Of a stretch of DNA of 43,475 bases, positions 8,930 through 21,075 are shown piece by piece. The position numbers were made by a program, and so were the translations under genes. The stretch is from Liolophura sinensis. Lineage: Eukaryota; Mollusca; Polyplacophora; Chitonida; Chitonidae. The DNA lies in contig NW_027018040.1 of NCBI RefSeq assembly GCF_032854445.1, forward strand, positions 64,001 to 107,475, in the 5' to 3' direction. How positions within the stretch are numbered: position 1 is the stretch's first letter; each line of letters begins with the position of its first letter. The notes beneath the pieces are model-generated. The model was not told where the DNA came from and did not search any database. It saw only the letters and a program-made list of their open reading frames with translations.

Positions 8930-11400
8930 TAGCGGGTAAAATTCACAGCTGAAATGTTTCCCATATAACATGATAATCCAACATAATTTAAAAAAAGGGA
9001 AATACAGGGGTAAATAGAGGTAAAAGTAATTTGTTTGGATCTTAAACTGAAAGGTACTGCATGAAAATCCTAGTAAATCATATAAACAATCATAAAATGA
9101 AGGTTGAAGAACAGAAGAGGCAAAATTATTAACAGACGACTTAAGGATGAGAGATACTCTAAGAGTGCGCTGACGCCGACGGATGCACAAGGGCCACTCC
9201 TTACAGAAAACCTGCATAACGTGTAATGGCGTCGATCGTATACCCCGGTACAAACCCAAAGCGCAGCGCACTGAATCGAATCCAACCCACCCTTAAGTGT
9301 CTTACAAGCAGAATCATACGCTTCACAGCAGTAGTCAAGCCGAGAGCGAATTAAGGAACGATATAACAAAAGAAGACATTGTCTATCTGCGAGATATTTC
9401 GAGAACGAATCCATAAAGCTTCATCATCAGCAAACAGTGAACATTTAAGGTCAGGAGGGATAGCTTCCGGGAGATCATTAATAGCTGTATTAGAAGAATG
9501 GGTGGCAAAACACTCCCCAGCGGCACCCCATTCTCTACAGGGCGAAGATGAGAGAAAGACCGACGGACACGAACTTGAATTAAATGATCAGATAAAAAGT
9601 CCTTAATACATCCTAATATTTCCCACTTATAACAATATTGTTCAGTTTCCTCAACATCCCCGTCCTCCAAACCATATCGTATGCCTTTTCATTGTTTAAA
9701 AATACAGCAAATAAATATTTTTCAACTGAAAAACAGACAAATATCGGTGCCGAGTGTTATCACATGATCAGCTGTACACCTGTCAAACCGGAATCCACTC
9801 TGTACAAAGGCCATAGCATTATTTTTAGTTAAGAAATATATTAGAAGGGATTAATCATTCTTTCCATAGTTCTACAGATGCATGACAGAGCTATGGGCCA
9901 ATATGAAGATGGCAGAGAATGATCTTTTCTAGGTTAGGGACCGGAAATGACTACAGCTCTCTTCCATGTGTAACATTATACTTGAGTATATAGTATTATA
10001 CAATGAACGTAAAGTGTTAAGACAGCGGCCAGGTAAGTTTCTAATCACTGAATTCATAACGCCGTCTTCTCCAAGAGAAGAATCCGCAGGCGAGGATAAA
10101 GCCTGTTTCAGTTCTGTAATGCTGAAGTCCTCATTAATAGGCATGTCATCAAACGCTATATTACTGAAAGGGTTCATTTCTTCATCATCATTTTTATGTG
10201 GGACAAAATCTGGATTATAGTTGTCCGTACTGGATACAAAAGGGAACGTATCAACCAGTATATTAGCTTTGTCCTCCTTGGATACATTTTCTACCCCATC
10301 AGGTATTACTGTGGGGATATTACCTTTAGTTCTTTTAACTTTAATGAAATTAACTTTATTCCACACAGATTTCATGGTAGCCTTGACATTAAGACTAGAA
10401 AAAAATTTCGCCAGCATTCTTTCTGCTTTTGCTTGACCATGCGCTGTGCTATAGCTTTAGCCTTCTTATGTTATAGAGTGTCATCCATTAATCTAGTACG
10501 TCACACGCGGTTCTCTTTGATAGCTGCTGAACACTCCTCCGTCCACCACCGTATCGGCATTTTGGAATGAACTACTTCGGATGATTTTGGAATTGAATTA
10601 TTCGCCGCAGTGGACATAGCTTTAAGTATATTTTACTGAATATATCAATATCTTCATGAAACGCATCACCTGAAAAGGACTTTATACATCGATGTCTATA
10701 TAGATTCCAATCGGCTCTATGGACTTTCCATCTTGGGGGTTGACTCAGGCTATTAACATGTGGAGAAAAATTGTACATATCATAAATTGGGCAATGATCA
10801 CTCCCAAAAGGAGAGGTCCCATCCAAAGACCAACTATTATTAAGACTAATATCAGATGTACATATTGTAAGGTCTAATGCTGATGTATTGTCTGTACAAG
10901 GGTCTATATGTGTTCCCGTACCATCATTTAAAATAACTAAATCATTTTCTTGGATGAAAGGTACAACCGTTCTTCCATTAGTGTCTGTTTTTCCCCACCC
11001 CACTAAGGACTATGAGCACTGAAATCTCCACAAATAATTTAAGACCTTTTGCAAAAGGATAAAAGCAACTTAAAATCATTTGGCGTTAGCTTCTCACAAG
11101 GGTTATATATAAGTGAACCACAGTAAAAGATTTACCACTTCAGGTAGAAACATTAACAGCCTGACATTCTATACAGGTAAAATGGGGCAGGTTTATTTCA
11201 GAATATGATAACCCATTTCTCAGGAAAATAGCCAACCCACCCTTCTCCCATGTATCTCTATCTTGTCTATATATTTTGTACTCAGGATAAGTGAAATCGA
11301 TAAAGTTCTTTAAATACGTCTCTTAAACACACACAATATTCAGAGTTGGAAACATGGTGCAAAATGTTCAAGCCAAGCCTTGATAACTGTCAACAACTTT
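8930..11400 (-). pseudogene. Jockey/I-type LINE, decayed, endonuclease to RT
   Basis: Reading the minus strand from about 11400 down, the pieces follow the order of a non-LTR retrotransposon ORF2. An APE-type endonuclease comes first: stop-broken fragments before 11003, then 10572-11003 with NDLVILNDGTGTHI, SALDLTICTSD and FGSDHCPIYD, the catalytic His motif. The linker and RT start follow at 9929-10417 (SSLGEDGVMNSVIRNLP). The RT middle is at 9383-9670 (CIKDFLSDHLIQVRV, then PVENGVPLGSVLPPILL). The RT end is at 9070-9414 (LLYRSLIRSRLDYCCEAYDS). Frameshifts and stops separate all pieces. ORF1 and the 5' end are not recognisable, so the copy is probably 5'-truncated. Confidence 0.8.
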
Positions 11401-11579
11401 ACAAAATAGCAAATGTATCTAAGCGTACATGCATGCAAGCATACACCGAGACATATGCAAACACATATATACACAAAAATTGTCAGGCTGAAGAAAAAAA
11501 ACAAAATATATGCATCTGACTAAACAGCCAGTCTAAACCACAGGCCTAAGCCTGGTTGGGGAGGGAGGGGGGAAGGGGC

Positions 11580-12345
11580 GAAACGCGAAATGAATCAGAC
11601 GTACAAGAGACCCCACAAAGAGCTCAAAATGTATATTTGTTTATTTTATTTGTGTTTTACGCCGTTCTCACGAATATTTCACTTATACGACGGTGGCCAG
11701 CATTATGGTGGGAGGAAACCGGGCAGAGCCGGGGGAAACCCACGACCACCCGCAGATTTCAAAATGTATAAAATATTTCTACAACAAACCCATAGTGAAC
11801 ACAAAACACATCAGACATACATGTACAAGAAACAGAAAGACAATGCAAGATGGATACTATTGTTTGTTGTTTTACTGCTTATTAATATTGTAACAAACAA
11901 AAAAGTCACATAGTCATTTGTGTTTAAGTCTTCCGCCAGTCAATATAATTTTGTACTCAAGCGTTATGAGCTGATCACAAAAAGTCTCTAAATATGAAGT
12001 ATCAATCACTGACAAACGTGTCCACCAGAAAAATATATTCGTTTTCAAACCTTTTTGATATTTAGGTTTACTTTTTGACTGGGATTAACTTGCTTTTGTT
12101 CATCCATATAATTGTCTTTTTATCTTCTGTCATAAAAGCACCCTTCAAATGATGATAAAGTAATGCGGTGTTTGATTACACAGTGTCCCTTTTTTCAACA
12201 AACAGTTGCTTCAGATATAAATATTAAATCAAATACATTTAGTTACTTTATAACATTTTCCAACTTACATATCTTCTATAAATGACATACACTCTTTATC
12301 AATCCATTAAAGGTAGTGCCAATTTCTCAGAGTGAGTTACCTTCC
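11580..12345. repeat. Dispersed ~0.7 kb repeat, copy 1 (carries a SINE)
   Basis: This segment is co-linear with 40855-41540 in the same orientation. Shared landmarks include atgaatcagacgtaca, ctgcttattaatattgtaac, aaatgatgataaagta and ttactttataacattttcc. It holds no open frame of note. It differs from copy 2 mainly by the SINE inserted at 11636-11759. It is an uncharacterised interspersed repeat or an old segmental duplication. Confidence 0.7.
11636..11759 (-). mobile_element. Truncated SINE with 11-bp target duplication
   Basis: The segment matches the 3' half of the window's common SINE (ttttacgccgttctcacgaa, then ggtgggaggaaaccgggca), stopping after cccgcag with no tRNA head. It is bounded by caaaatgtata at 11625-11635 and again at 11760-11770. 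The paralogous repeat at 40893-40905 has one such site (gaaaatgtat) and no SINE, so it preserves the empty target. Confidence 0.8.
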
Positions 12346-12900
12346 AAACCTGGGTATTAACTTGATAGTTAAAATCGCCAGCCTGCACATTCCCCAAATA
12401 TCTTTATATGTGTGAATGTTGTGTGTTATTGCACAATTCTGATAGTTGATGAGATTTATTATTGCTTCTTTGTGGCCCATGGGACATATTGGCCCGCAGT
12501 GATTGTCTCTTTGATTTCTACCACCAAGGAAGTCTCAGGCACATTAGCATTTACCTAATCGTTAACCTATTTAAATGACATTTGGAAGCTGGTAGCTATA
12601 AGGCAGCAAATCATAATACAAATGCATGGATAACGACTTCTTGGTTGATTAGCTGAAAACCTCTCAATCTCTGTTCTAATCTGGTTTTCACGGCGATCAA
12701 CTTGTGGTTGATGACCAACAGTTTACTCATTACCGTAATGTTTAGATCAGGCTGCTATATGTTTTCGTGCTGAAACCATGACAGCTTCCAGATTTCTTAA
12801 ACATGGGTGAAAAATAGATTGATTAGAGCCTTGCGGACATAGAGGGGATTGTTCTGCGCCATTCTCTATAATCTTACGAAAGCTTGGTGGCAGGCTTCAT
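12346..12900. other. No gene recognised
   Basis: AT-rich unique-looking sequence with stops in all frames leads into a 40-bp tandem repeat. Confidence 0.5.
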
Positions 12901-13060
12901 TCCGTCTGACACAGGAGATTTCGCCTTTCTCCGTCATCATTCCGTCTGACACAGGAGATTTCGCCTTTCTGCGTCATCATTCCGTCTGACACAGGAGATT
13001 TCGCCTTTCTCCGTCATCATTCCGTCTGACACAGGAGATTTCGCCTTTCTGCGTCATCTC
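12901..13060. repeat. 40-bp tandem repeat, four copies in two alternating types
   Basis: Units beginning tccgtctgacacaggagatt start at 12901, 12941, 12981 and 13021. They are identical except for one base near the unit end (ctccgtc in copies 1 and 3, ctgcgtc in copies 2 and 4), so the last duplication copied an 80-bp dimer. The near-identity means it is recent. Confidence 0.9.
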
Positions 13061-13139
13061 CATCATAATGACCATGCCCATATCAAATTGTTTCTCGTGA
13101 ATGTTGTGCACAGTCTGAATCAATGTCCTGATAATGTTA

Positions 13140-13345
13140 ATTTAAAACAGGCTCGTCTTATTAGAGCTAATAACTTGCCGCTTACGTAAGACAAAGAGAC
13201 GCTCTCACTTACAGATTATTGTTTCAGACATGGCGTTTACTAGCATTATATCGATCTTTGCTGAGATCTAAACTGGACGCCACCGTCTATTTCTTGATAT
13301 GTTCTTTGTCGAGAACATTATCACTACAGGTAATTGGCGGCGGAA
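13140..13345 (+). pseudogene. LINE RT C-terminal fragment, copy 1
   Basis: The phrase LALYRSLLRSKLDA is the C-terminal RT signature of jockey/I-type LINEs. The segment is shared with 14075-14345: gacgctctnactnac, ggtctaaactggacgccaccgt and gaacattatcactncagg occur in both. It is too short and broken to code. Confidence 0.55.
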
Positions 13346-14074
13346 ACGGTCTTCCGTGGAAGATGATGGGTGGTTGGCCCTACGAGACCCTAACGCCCAA
13401 CACGGTTCTTTGGCCCTGACATCTTTACAGACGAGAGTGTTCACAGTCTGTACAGTCTGTCGAGTAGGTTATTTCTTATTGTTTAGACTTGGCCTGTCCG
13501 AGTATAAGCGATAAAACCATCTTCTCGTGGAATTCTCGATCGTTTCTCTTTCTGTTCGCAGAAGGAATTCACCGTATAGTTGGCTTTCTGTGGAGAAGGG
13601 GGGGGGGGGGGGAGGGCGCTATGAATTTTTGTATTTGTTTGTGATGTCGTCTTCCAATTGTCATTCTTCTACTTTTTCTGATGTACCTACACCTAATGGT
13701 GCCTCACTCTCAACCTACATCTTAACTTGATGCTAAGAGCAAGATAAATGAAGCTCTGTTGGAGCTTTAGCCTGGTTTCTTCTCATGACAAAAAATAAAG
13801 AAAAACCCGCGTTTGAAAAAGTCTTTGCTTTAGACAACAGTACTGAAGGTTGTGCTGAACGCAAAAGGCAGGTTACAAATCTCAGATCTGGAGATGGTTT
13901 GATGTTCTTTGTTAACATTGAATCAAATTATTTCAACAGCAGGGGAAAGAACTACTCATTAGATGTTGACAAATCTGAAGATCCAGACTGATGAATGACA
14001 ATGACTGCCGTGAAGCCATAAAGGACGGTAAAATGCTGTACACAGTTTTAATCATTGTCTTACAAAGGATAGTT
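13346..14074. other. No gene recognised; G-homopolymer at ~13600
   Basis: There are two short open frames (13527-13730 and 13785-13991) with no recognisable domain and a run of about 13 G. They lie between two LINE fragments and are probably old LINE or intergenic sequence. Confidence 0.35.
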
Positions 14075-14400
14075 TAAAAGAGCTCCGTATTATTCAAGCT
14101 AAAAGCTTATCGATTACTTAAGACCAAGAGACGCTCTTACTGACATAATGTTGTTTCAGACCAGATATTAAACGGTCTGGAACATGGTCATCATATTGAA
14201 CACACAATGACAATATTAAAGACTTTCGATATTTAGAGATCTGATTTGTTTTACTAACATTATTTCCATCTGTGGCGAGGTCTAAACTGGACGCCACCGT
14301 ATATTTCTTGACGTGTTCTTGTCGTGAACATTATCACTGCAGGCAACTTGCCGCGAAATCGGACGTTTAGCCTTGAACACGGACGACATAGGCCTCGTGT
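14075..14400 (+). pseudogene. LINE 3' fragment, copy 2
   Basis: A second copy of the 13140-13345 segment, with an additional stretch (aacggtctggaacatggtca) that recurs at about 15897-15917. It is noncoding now. Confidence 0.5.
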
Positions 14401-14752
14401 CACAGGCTCGAATCTCTTCAGATTCCCCTCCAGGGTGAGTTGACTTTAAACCGAAATGAATCTTTTGTTGTGTTCATATCACGAAACTGTGTAAAATTTG
14501 TATGAGAGACATTTACTGATGAGTGCCGTACATGTTGTTGAAATCAAAAGTTTCCTCCGTATTATGCACCCGTCTACTTAAATAACGTGTTAAGGTGTGT
14601 GTAATTGTAATCTATGACCATGAATATGATGGTATATTATGATATTGTGCTAAGTCAGATGCCAGTGAGATGAGTTCCATGAACACGCGTTTCGTCTTCC
14701 ACCTTCCTTAAATAATACCTCTGCCGGCACGGGGTAATACACTACTGTCCAG
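14401..14752. other. Noncoding spacer
   Basis: Nothing is identifiable between the LINE fragment and the 73-bp minisatellite. Confidence 0.4.
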
Positions 14753-15334
14753 CTATTGTTAGAAGGTGGCTACATGTATGTTGTAAGACTGGAGAACATA
14801 AAGGTGTCCGTGAACAATAATCTCACTATTGTTAGAAGGCGGCTACATGTATGTTTTAAGACTGGAGAACATAAAGGTGTCCGTGAACAATAATCTCACT
14901 ATTGTTAGAAGGCGGCTACATGTATGTTTTAAGACTGGAGAACATAAAGGTGTCCGTGAACAATAATCTCACTATTGTTAGAAGGCGGCTACATGTATGT
15001 TTTAAGACTGGAGAACATAAAGGTGTCCGTGAACAATAATCTCACTATTGTTAGAAGGTGGCTACATGTATGCTTTAAGACTGGAGAACATAAAGGTGTC
15101 CGTGAACAATAATCTCACTATTGTTAGAAGGCGGCTACATGTATGTTTTAAGACTGGAGAACATAAAGGTGTCCGTGAACAATAATCTCACTATTGTTAG
15201 AAGGCGGCTACATGTATGTTTTAAGATTGGAGAACATAAAGGTGTCCGTGAACAATAATCTCACTATTGTTAGAAGGTGGCTACATGTATGTTTTAAGAC
15301 TGGAGAACATAAAGGTGTCCGTGAACAATAATCT
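14753..15334. repeat. 73-bp minisatellite, eight copies
   Basis: Units begin ctattgttagaaggnggcta and end gtccgtgaacaataatctca; the array spans about eight units. Copies differ at only a few bases (ggtgg/ggcgg, gtatgtt/gtatgct, gactgg/gattgg). This implies recent expansion. The last unit ends with tta rather than ctca and leads into unrelated DNA. Confidence 0.92.
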
Positions 15335-15744
15335 TATGTCAACGATAATTTTGTTAATTCTCAGTGCTGTTAGAATTGATCAAACTTTGAATGTCATGAT
15401 TTTTACGAGCTATTTTAATGTGATTTTATATACATACATCCACCGCCAGGGGCGATATATTTATTTGACATGTCATGCTTTAATTCTTAATATCTTGATG
15501 CATGACTTCTAACTGTGTAACATAAATACTTATCGAGCTTTCTTCTTGCTAATTTTGTAGCCGTTACGTCAACAGTTCGCGCTCATCATGTGACTTCACA
15601 GCTTCATTCCAGCAGTAAATCATATCATCATTCACAAGGCACGAGAGGTGGATTAACTAAACTCATCGCTTCCACGCACATAGGTGAGGCAGTACATGCA
15701 CTATGGGTCTATCAGTCACGACTCCAAAAGGAAATCATAAGTTA
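15335..15744. other. Noncoding spacer
   Basis: An open frame (15267-15512) starts inside the minisatellite and has no recognisable domain. I regard the stretch as noncoding. Confidence 0.4.
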
Positions 15745-15920
15745 AAATGTTGGATCCCGCCCATCACAAGAGTTTGAAGCTCAGTCTATAGGTGCTTTAT
15801 AGACCTCACCGGTGGAGAGTTAATAAGGAGCCTTCTTTAACCGCTTAAGACCAAGAGACGCTCTTACTGACAGAACGTTGTTTCAGACCAGACATTAACA
15901 GGTCTGGAACATGGTCACCA
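15745..15920 (+). pseudogene. LINE RT C-terminal fragment, copy 3
   Basis: The stretch reads MLDPAHHKSLKLSIGALYRP in one frame, the jockey-type RT tail that also occurs at about 39968 (MLNPVHHQDLRLSLDA). It then continues into the shared gaccaagagacgctcttactgac block of the 13.1 and 14.1 kb copies. Confidence 0.55.
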
Positions 15921-15930
15921 CATTGATGTA

Positions 15931-16045
15931 TATATTTGGTTGGTGTTTTACAACACACTCAAGAATGTTTCACTTATACGACGGCGGCCTGCACTATGGC
16001 AGGAGAAAACAGGGCAGGGCCCGAGAGAAACTCACTACTATCTAC
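15931..16045 (-). mobile_element. Truncated SINE
   Basis: It shows the common SINE's 3' half (ggttggtgttttacaacaca, then cttatacgacggcggcctgc), ending near the point where the 11.6 and 40.4 kb copies also stop, with no tRNA head. Confidence 0.7.
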
Positions 16046-16229
16046 ATGCCATATCCACGACCATGTTGTGGAGGCCAACAATATGTGATCATATCTCTTT
16101 TCCAGAGTCTCCTCTCTGGCTTCTTTCACAACCTAAATTAAAATTTAAACCACGTAAACACAAGAAAGCAGACAGGAGGACCAATAATTAGACCGAGCAG
16201 AAACGAAGTACATCCGAGAAGATACAACT
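16046..16229. other. Spacer before the 64-bp array
   Basis: No gene is seen. It includes the phrase agattaaaattt-like AT-rich DNA and merges into degenerate array units. Confidence 0.3.
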
Positions 16230-17590
16230 CATGTAACATGTGGGCCCGGAATCAGAAAGAAATGAAACTGTCTACACCTGAGGAGATATAGACTAATATA
16301 TGGAACAGGTGTCAGAGAGGGAACGCACCACAGCAGAGATGACGGATACATGTACCATGTAATGTGTGAATCAGAGAGGAAACCCGGCACACGTTGAAAG
16401 ATACACGTGGGGCCCGGTATTATATGTAGAAAGGGAGGAGGTAATGTGTGGACCCGTTATGAGAGAGAGAGAGAAACCAGCTCTCCTGAAAAGTTACACA
16501 TCTCATGAGAAGATACACATCAGGTAATGTGTGCAGCCGGCATTAAAGAGGGGAAAACCAGCTCTCCTGGGAAGTTACACATCAAGTAGTCTGTGGGCCC
16601 GGTATTACAGAGAGAGGAAAACCTGCTCTCTTGAGATACATATCAGATATAATGTGTAGACTTGGTAGTAGAGAGAGGGGAAAACCGGCTCTCCTGAGAA
16701 TTTACCCATCGGGTAATGTGTGGACCTGGTATTAGAGAGAAAGAGAGGAAAACCATCTCTCCTGAGAAGTTATACATGAGGTAATGCGTGAACCCGGTAT
16801 TAGAGAGAGAGGAAAACCATGCGTGGACCCGTTGTTAGAGAGAGTGGGAAAACTAGCCCTCCTGAGAAGTTACACATCAAGTAATGTGTAGACCCGGTAT
16901 TAGAGAGAGACGAAAAGCAACCGTGCCGAGAATATATACATCGGGTAATATACGCGGACAAGTTATCTGACAGAGACAAAATCCACGATATTTGAGAAAA
17001 TAGGTAGTGTGTGGGCCCGGTATTAAAGAGAGAGGGAAACCAGCTCTCCAGAGAAGTTACACATCAAGTAATGTGTGGACCCGGTATTACAGAGAGAGGA
17101 AAATCAGCTCTCCAGAGATATTACACATCAGGTAGTGTGTGGGCCCGGTATTAGAGAGAGAGGGAAACCAGCTCTCTTGAGAAGATACATATCAGGTATA
17201 ATGAATTGACCCGGTATTAGAGAGAGAGGAAAATCAGCTCTCCAGAGAAGTTACACATCAGGTAGTGTGTGGGCCCGGTATTAGAGAGAGAGGAAAATCA
17301 GCTCTCCAGAGAAGTTACACATCAGGTAATGTGTGGGCCCGGTATTAAAGAGAGAGGGAAACCAGCTCTCTTGAGAAGATACATATCAGGTATAATGAGT
17401 TGACCCGGTATTAGAGAGAGAGGAAAATAAGCTCTCCAGAGAAGTTACACATCAAGTAATGTGTGGACCCGGTATTGCAGAGAGAGGAAAATCAGCTCTC
17501 CAGAGAAGTTACACATCAGGTAATGTGTGGACCCGGTATTAGAAATAGATGAAAAGCAGCTCTCCTGAGAAGATACACATCAGGTAATAA
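16230..17590. repeat. ~64-bp GAGA-rich minisatellite, about 20 units
   Basis: The repeating unit contains cccggtattagagagagagg, then cagctctccngagaagttac and acatcaggtaatgtgtgg. The spacing is 64 bp in the right half (for example 17271 to 17335). Units on the left (16230-16950) are more diverged and vary in length; those at 17030-17550 are nearly uniform, so the array is younger on the right. Each unit holds a (GA)4-5 run. Confidence 0.88.
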
Positions 17591-19560
17591 TAAGATACCC
17601 ACCCATCAGCCACCTTGAATATGTTGACTATAAAATTGGAATACGTAAAAAATTAACAATACGGTTCATTATTTTAAATGTATATTACTACATTTTACTG
17701 ACACTAACTCAACCATTCAAACGAGAATTACACAATACATAATCACTCATTTTTATTTAGCATTCTTCTCAAAAGTTGGAACACAAAGGACAATGGCAAA
17801 ATGTCACTGAATCATACATGTAGATGAATACAAATACAACTGACATAAAAATAACAGCAAGCAGATGTAACGGTGCAATGCTCTATAATAGATGACCGTA
17901 TGATCTTGACCACAGGTTGTCATAACTACAGTACTAGTGATGACGCCGCTCCTTAAAGTAAATCAGGTACAATATAATTAAAGACGGGCAGCATAGAGAG
18001 TAAAACCAGAGCAGTCACAACAGTGTGATTGCTGGCAAATGGTCACACGCAGCCGGCGAAATACGGCCTCTTGTCAATTTACCTCAGTCAGGGTTTTATT
18101 CTAACTCTTCATGTAAATGCATAAACAGCAGCAATTTAAACATCTCCTAGCATCATGGCTTATGCAAAATTAGGTAAAAAAATGCAGTGATGTTAATTGC
18201 AATTTATTACACGTCACTGGTCTAGAATTACTCAAAGCCAGACTTTTACATTTGCTAAGTTCAGAAATCAAAGATGATTTTCCAGCTCATTTTAGATGGA
18301 CACATTGTTGTGTGTTTTAACATACATGTAGGGGGATTTTGGAGCAAAAACAGCCTGGCAAAGTTACACAAGGCAACATATTATGCGGCTGGATACATGA
18401 GCTGCACATCAACTTGGAGACGAATGGTCGTCTTTGAGGTTAAACTTAAACTGGAACTATCTACATATTCTGTAGAGCACACATAGTGATATGTGCCATT
18501 ACAAGCTGGCCGTGAGTATCTTACATACAGATAATGTCAGGGTGTATGTTATACATGTCAATTTACTTTAAGCACGCGTTTAGGTCTACAGATCTGGATG
18601 AAGTTAAGTAAACATAGGAAGGAGACAGCTCATGTTGTAGTTACTCAAACATGTATGCAATAAAAGAGAACTAGCGCTCAGTGCAAAAACAATTGATCAG
18701 GTTTTTGAAATAAAAATCCTGGACAGGATTAATTACAAAATTTGAAAAAGAAAAACTTAAGAAAAACGGTTTAACAACTATACACTTATCAGTTCACTGG
18801 AATAAGCACATCCACGCCTAACACAATCTATATTCTGAACAAAATCCTTAACTTTATTTATTTATTAATCTGATTGGTGTTTCCAAGAATTTTTCACATA
18901 TATACATGTATTAAGAAAAGCATATAATACAGCTAAAAGATATGATTTGTACTGGCCGAAATTATCAAAATGTCATCATCTAAAATCACAAGACACCGTG
19001 TAATACTTACAGGATAGGGATCTACCTGAGCAGTGAATACAGTGTGCAGTAATGCATATTATCTAACATCACAGCACTTACATGGAAATCTGGTTTAAAG
19101 GAAATATTTCTAATTTACAATACAAATCCTTAGCATCCTTTCTCACTTTGCTTACATACTAAAAAACGAGTTCAGTTTTTAAACACATTCCTGTTACACT
19201 TTTGAAACGTGTTAGTTTTTATTCATAAAAGAAATGTCTGGTAACTAAGAGATGTGTTTATTAGGGTAAACACATCACATATTTACATAGTAATGGAGTG
19301 GATATATTAAGAAAAAGACATACTCCAGTAAACACATGTCTATATTGAGTGTAGACATCTGATAAATTTGTCAAAATGTTTAATATTGTAAACATGTGAC
19401 ATGTTTATACTCTAATGCATAACACAATTCATGTATTTATTCAAACGATGGCCAGGTACATGTAGTGACAATGTGTTACTAAGGCAAAGTTTCAGTACAA
19501 AAAAAAACCTAAAAAAAAAACCCAGCCAAACATACAACAAACAATGATATCAAGATTTGA
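17591..19560. other. No gene recognised; SINE tail remnant at ~18860-18905
   Basis: AT-rich sequence without convincing exons. At about 18860-18905 a short stretch (ctgattggtgtttccaagaa, then tttttcacatatat) looks like the 3' end of the common SINE. The frame at 18274-18486 has no recognisable domain. Confidence 0.4.
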
Positions 19561-20684
19561 GTTATTTGATTGGTGTTTAGGTGAAAACCTCAGTGTAAGG
19601 TATAAATGAGGTGTATATGGGGTGTGCGTTTCATGTATACCTCAGTGTGAGGTAAAGATACATGTATGTACACCCCATCTACATTATCTGAGGTATACTG
19701 TACTTCAAGTTAACACCAGTCATATGTCTATACCTCAGATATACCAAAAGAACACAGAACAGTATTTGAATAGGAGATAATATACCTCAAATACTCCTTG
19801 GGAACTGAAAAATATCAACACTTGGACATGTTCGACGATGTACCTAAGGTTCACCTCAGAAACTTAGAAAGTTTTTGAATATAATGCAGTGATCATGTAC
19901 CTGGTTTAAACCTCAGCCACCTTTTTAATGTTTTCAAAAAAGAGTTCAGATTCAGGCATTTCCCTCAAACAAAATGATGACTACAAAATTACAAATGTAT
20001 TTCTGTCCCCCCAAAAATGTTTACAAACTAAATATAAGCCTTTGTCTCCCCCAATACACACTTGCCATTCAGTGTCAAATATCCACCAACCGCATAGCAG
20101 GGATACATGTATATTTGTCCCTGATTATTCAAAGATGCCTGCCCTTGACAGTGTGCATATTCCAGGCTGTGGGAAAAGAACTCAACTGTGCACTGACTGA
20201 TACTTCCTGGGACTGAATTTTTTAAAGTATGAGCACATACAAACATTTAAAGAGAAGCACTAAATTTTGCTCAAGCACCTGGAAAGCCTCATGTAAATGT
20301 AAATCACTGTTGTTGTTGTAAATCAGCTGCAAATTACAGATACTGTGAACAAAGAACTGCATGCACTTACAAGCTTACAACTTAAATTTGTCTATAATTT
20401 ATACAGCCATTAGCTTAGTGTTTTGAGATTGTTTTCTGTCCAAATAAAAGTGAAAACAGAGTGCTAAATGTTACACTCAGGTACATCCACCTTGCCAATA
20501 GCATATACCTGAGCTATACCTCCACCTATACCTCAGGCATCATCTTTTTACCAACCTCAGTACCTCAGATTCACCTCATATACAAGTAGACCTACATCCC
20601 CAAGTACATGTATACCTCAGACACACCATCAGATATATGCTACATCTCAGATGTACCTCAAGTATACCTCCAGTACACCTTATT
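19561..20684. other. Region scattered with TACCTCA-type motifs, no gene
   Basis: Irregularly spaced copies of tacctca(g) occur at about 19642, 19733, 19790, 20531, 20563, 20611 and 20655, with further cacctca, acctcag and reverse-complement forms between them. There is no fixed period, so it is not a normal tandem repeat. No coding frame is convincing. Confidence 0.4.
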
Positions 20685-21075
20685 GGTTACACATGCCCGA
20701 TTCGGGCAATTGGGTCCAAGACTTCTTCCAAACTGAAGTGTGAACGAGCACTCAAAAAAACTGGATAAAGCTACCACAAAGACACACTATAAATTTCTGC
20801 CCTGCTATTTTGCATTCAGTTAAATTATGTCGGAATTTTATTTGTTTTGGATAGAACTAAAAACCTTCTGCCCAATATTATTACCCACCCCATGAAGGTT
20901 ACCGAGGTGACAAGATGTTATGACTTCACTTCCAGCAACCACAGTTCAAACGAATGGCAGTAATGCTAGGTTGATTTTTGATACGTTGTAAAGAAAAGTG
21001 CACATTGCATGTACAGATATGGCATGGCACCACATAGAAGTTTAGAAGAGGATATATATTTTTGAAGTTGAATCT
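20685..21075. repeat. ~390-bp duplicated segment, copy 1
   Basis: Co-linear with 21899-22290 in direct orientation: both hold ggttacacatgc/gttacacatgc, aattgggtccaaga, cactataaatttctgc, gaattttatttgttttg, atgttatgacttcactt and a terminal ggtatatatatttttgag-like stretch. It is noncoding. It is either an unnamed repeat family or a local duplication. Confidence 0.75.

Noticed and set aside
9379-10570. Plus-strand frames at 9379-9606, 9638-9832, 9966-10220 and 10196-10570
   Set aside because: They lie opposite the minus-strand LINE frames, which carry recognisable endonuclease and RT motifs; the plus frames have none.
13785-13991. Small protein of 68 residues
   Set aside because: It lies between LINE fragments; no domain, no promoter and no clear exon boundaries were seen.
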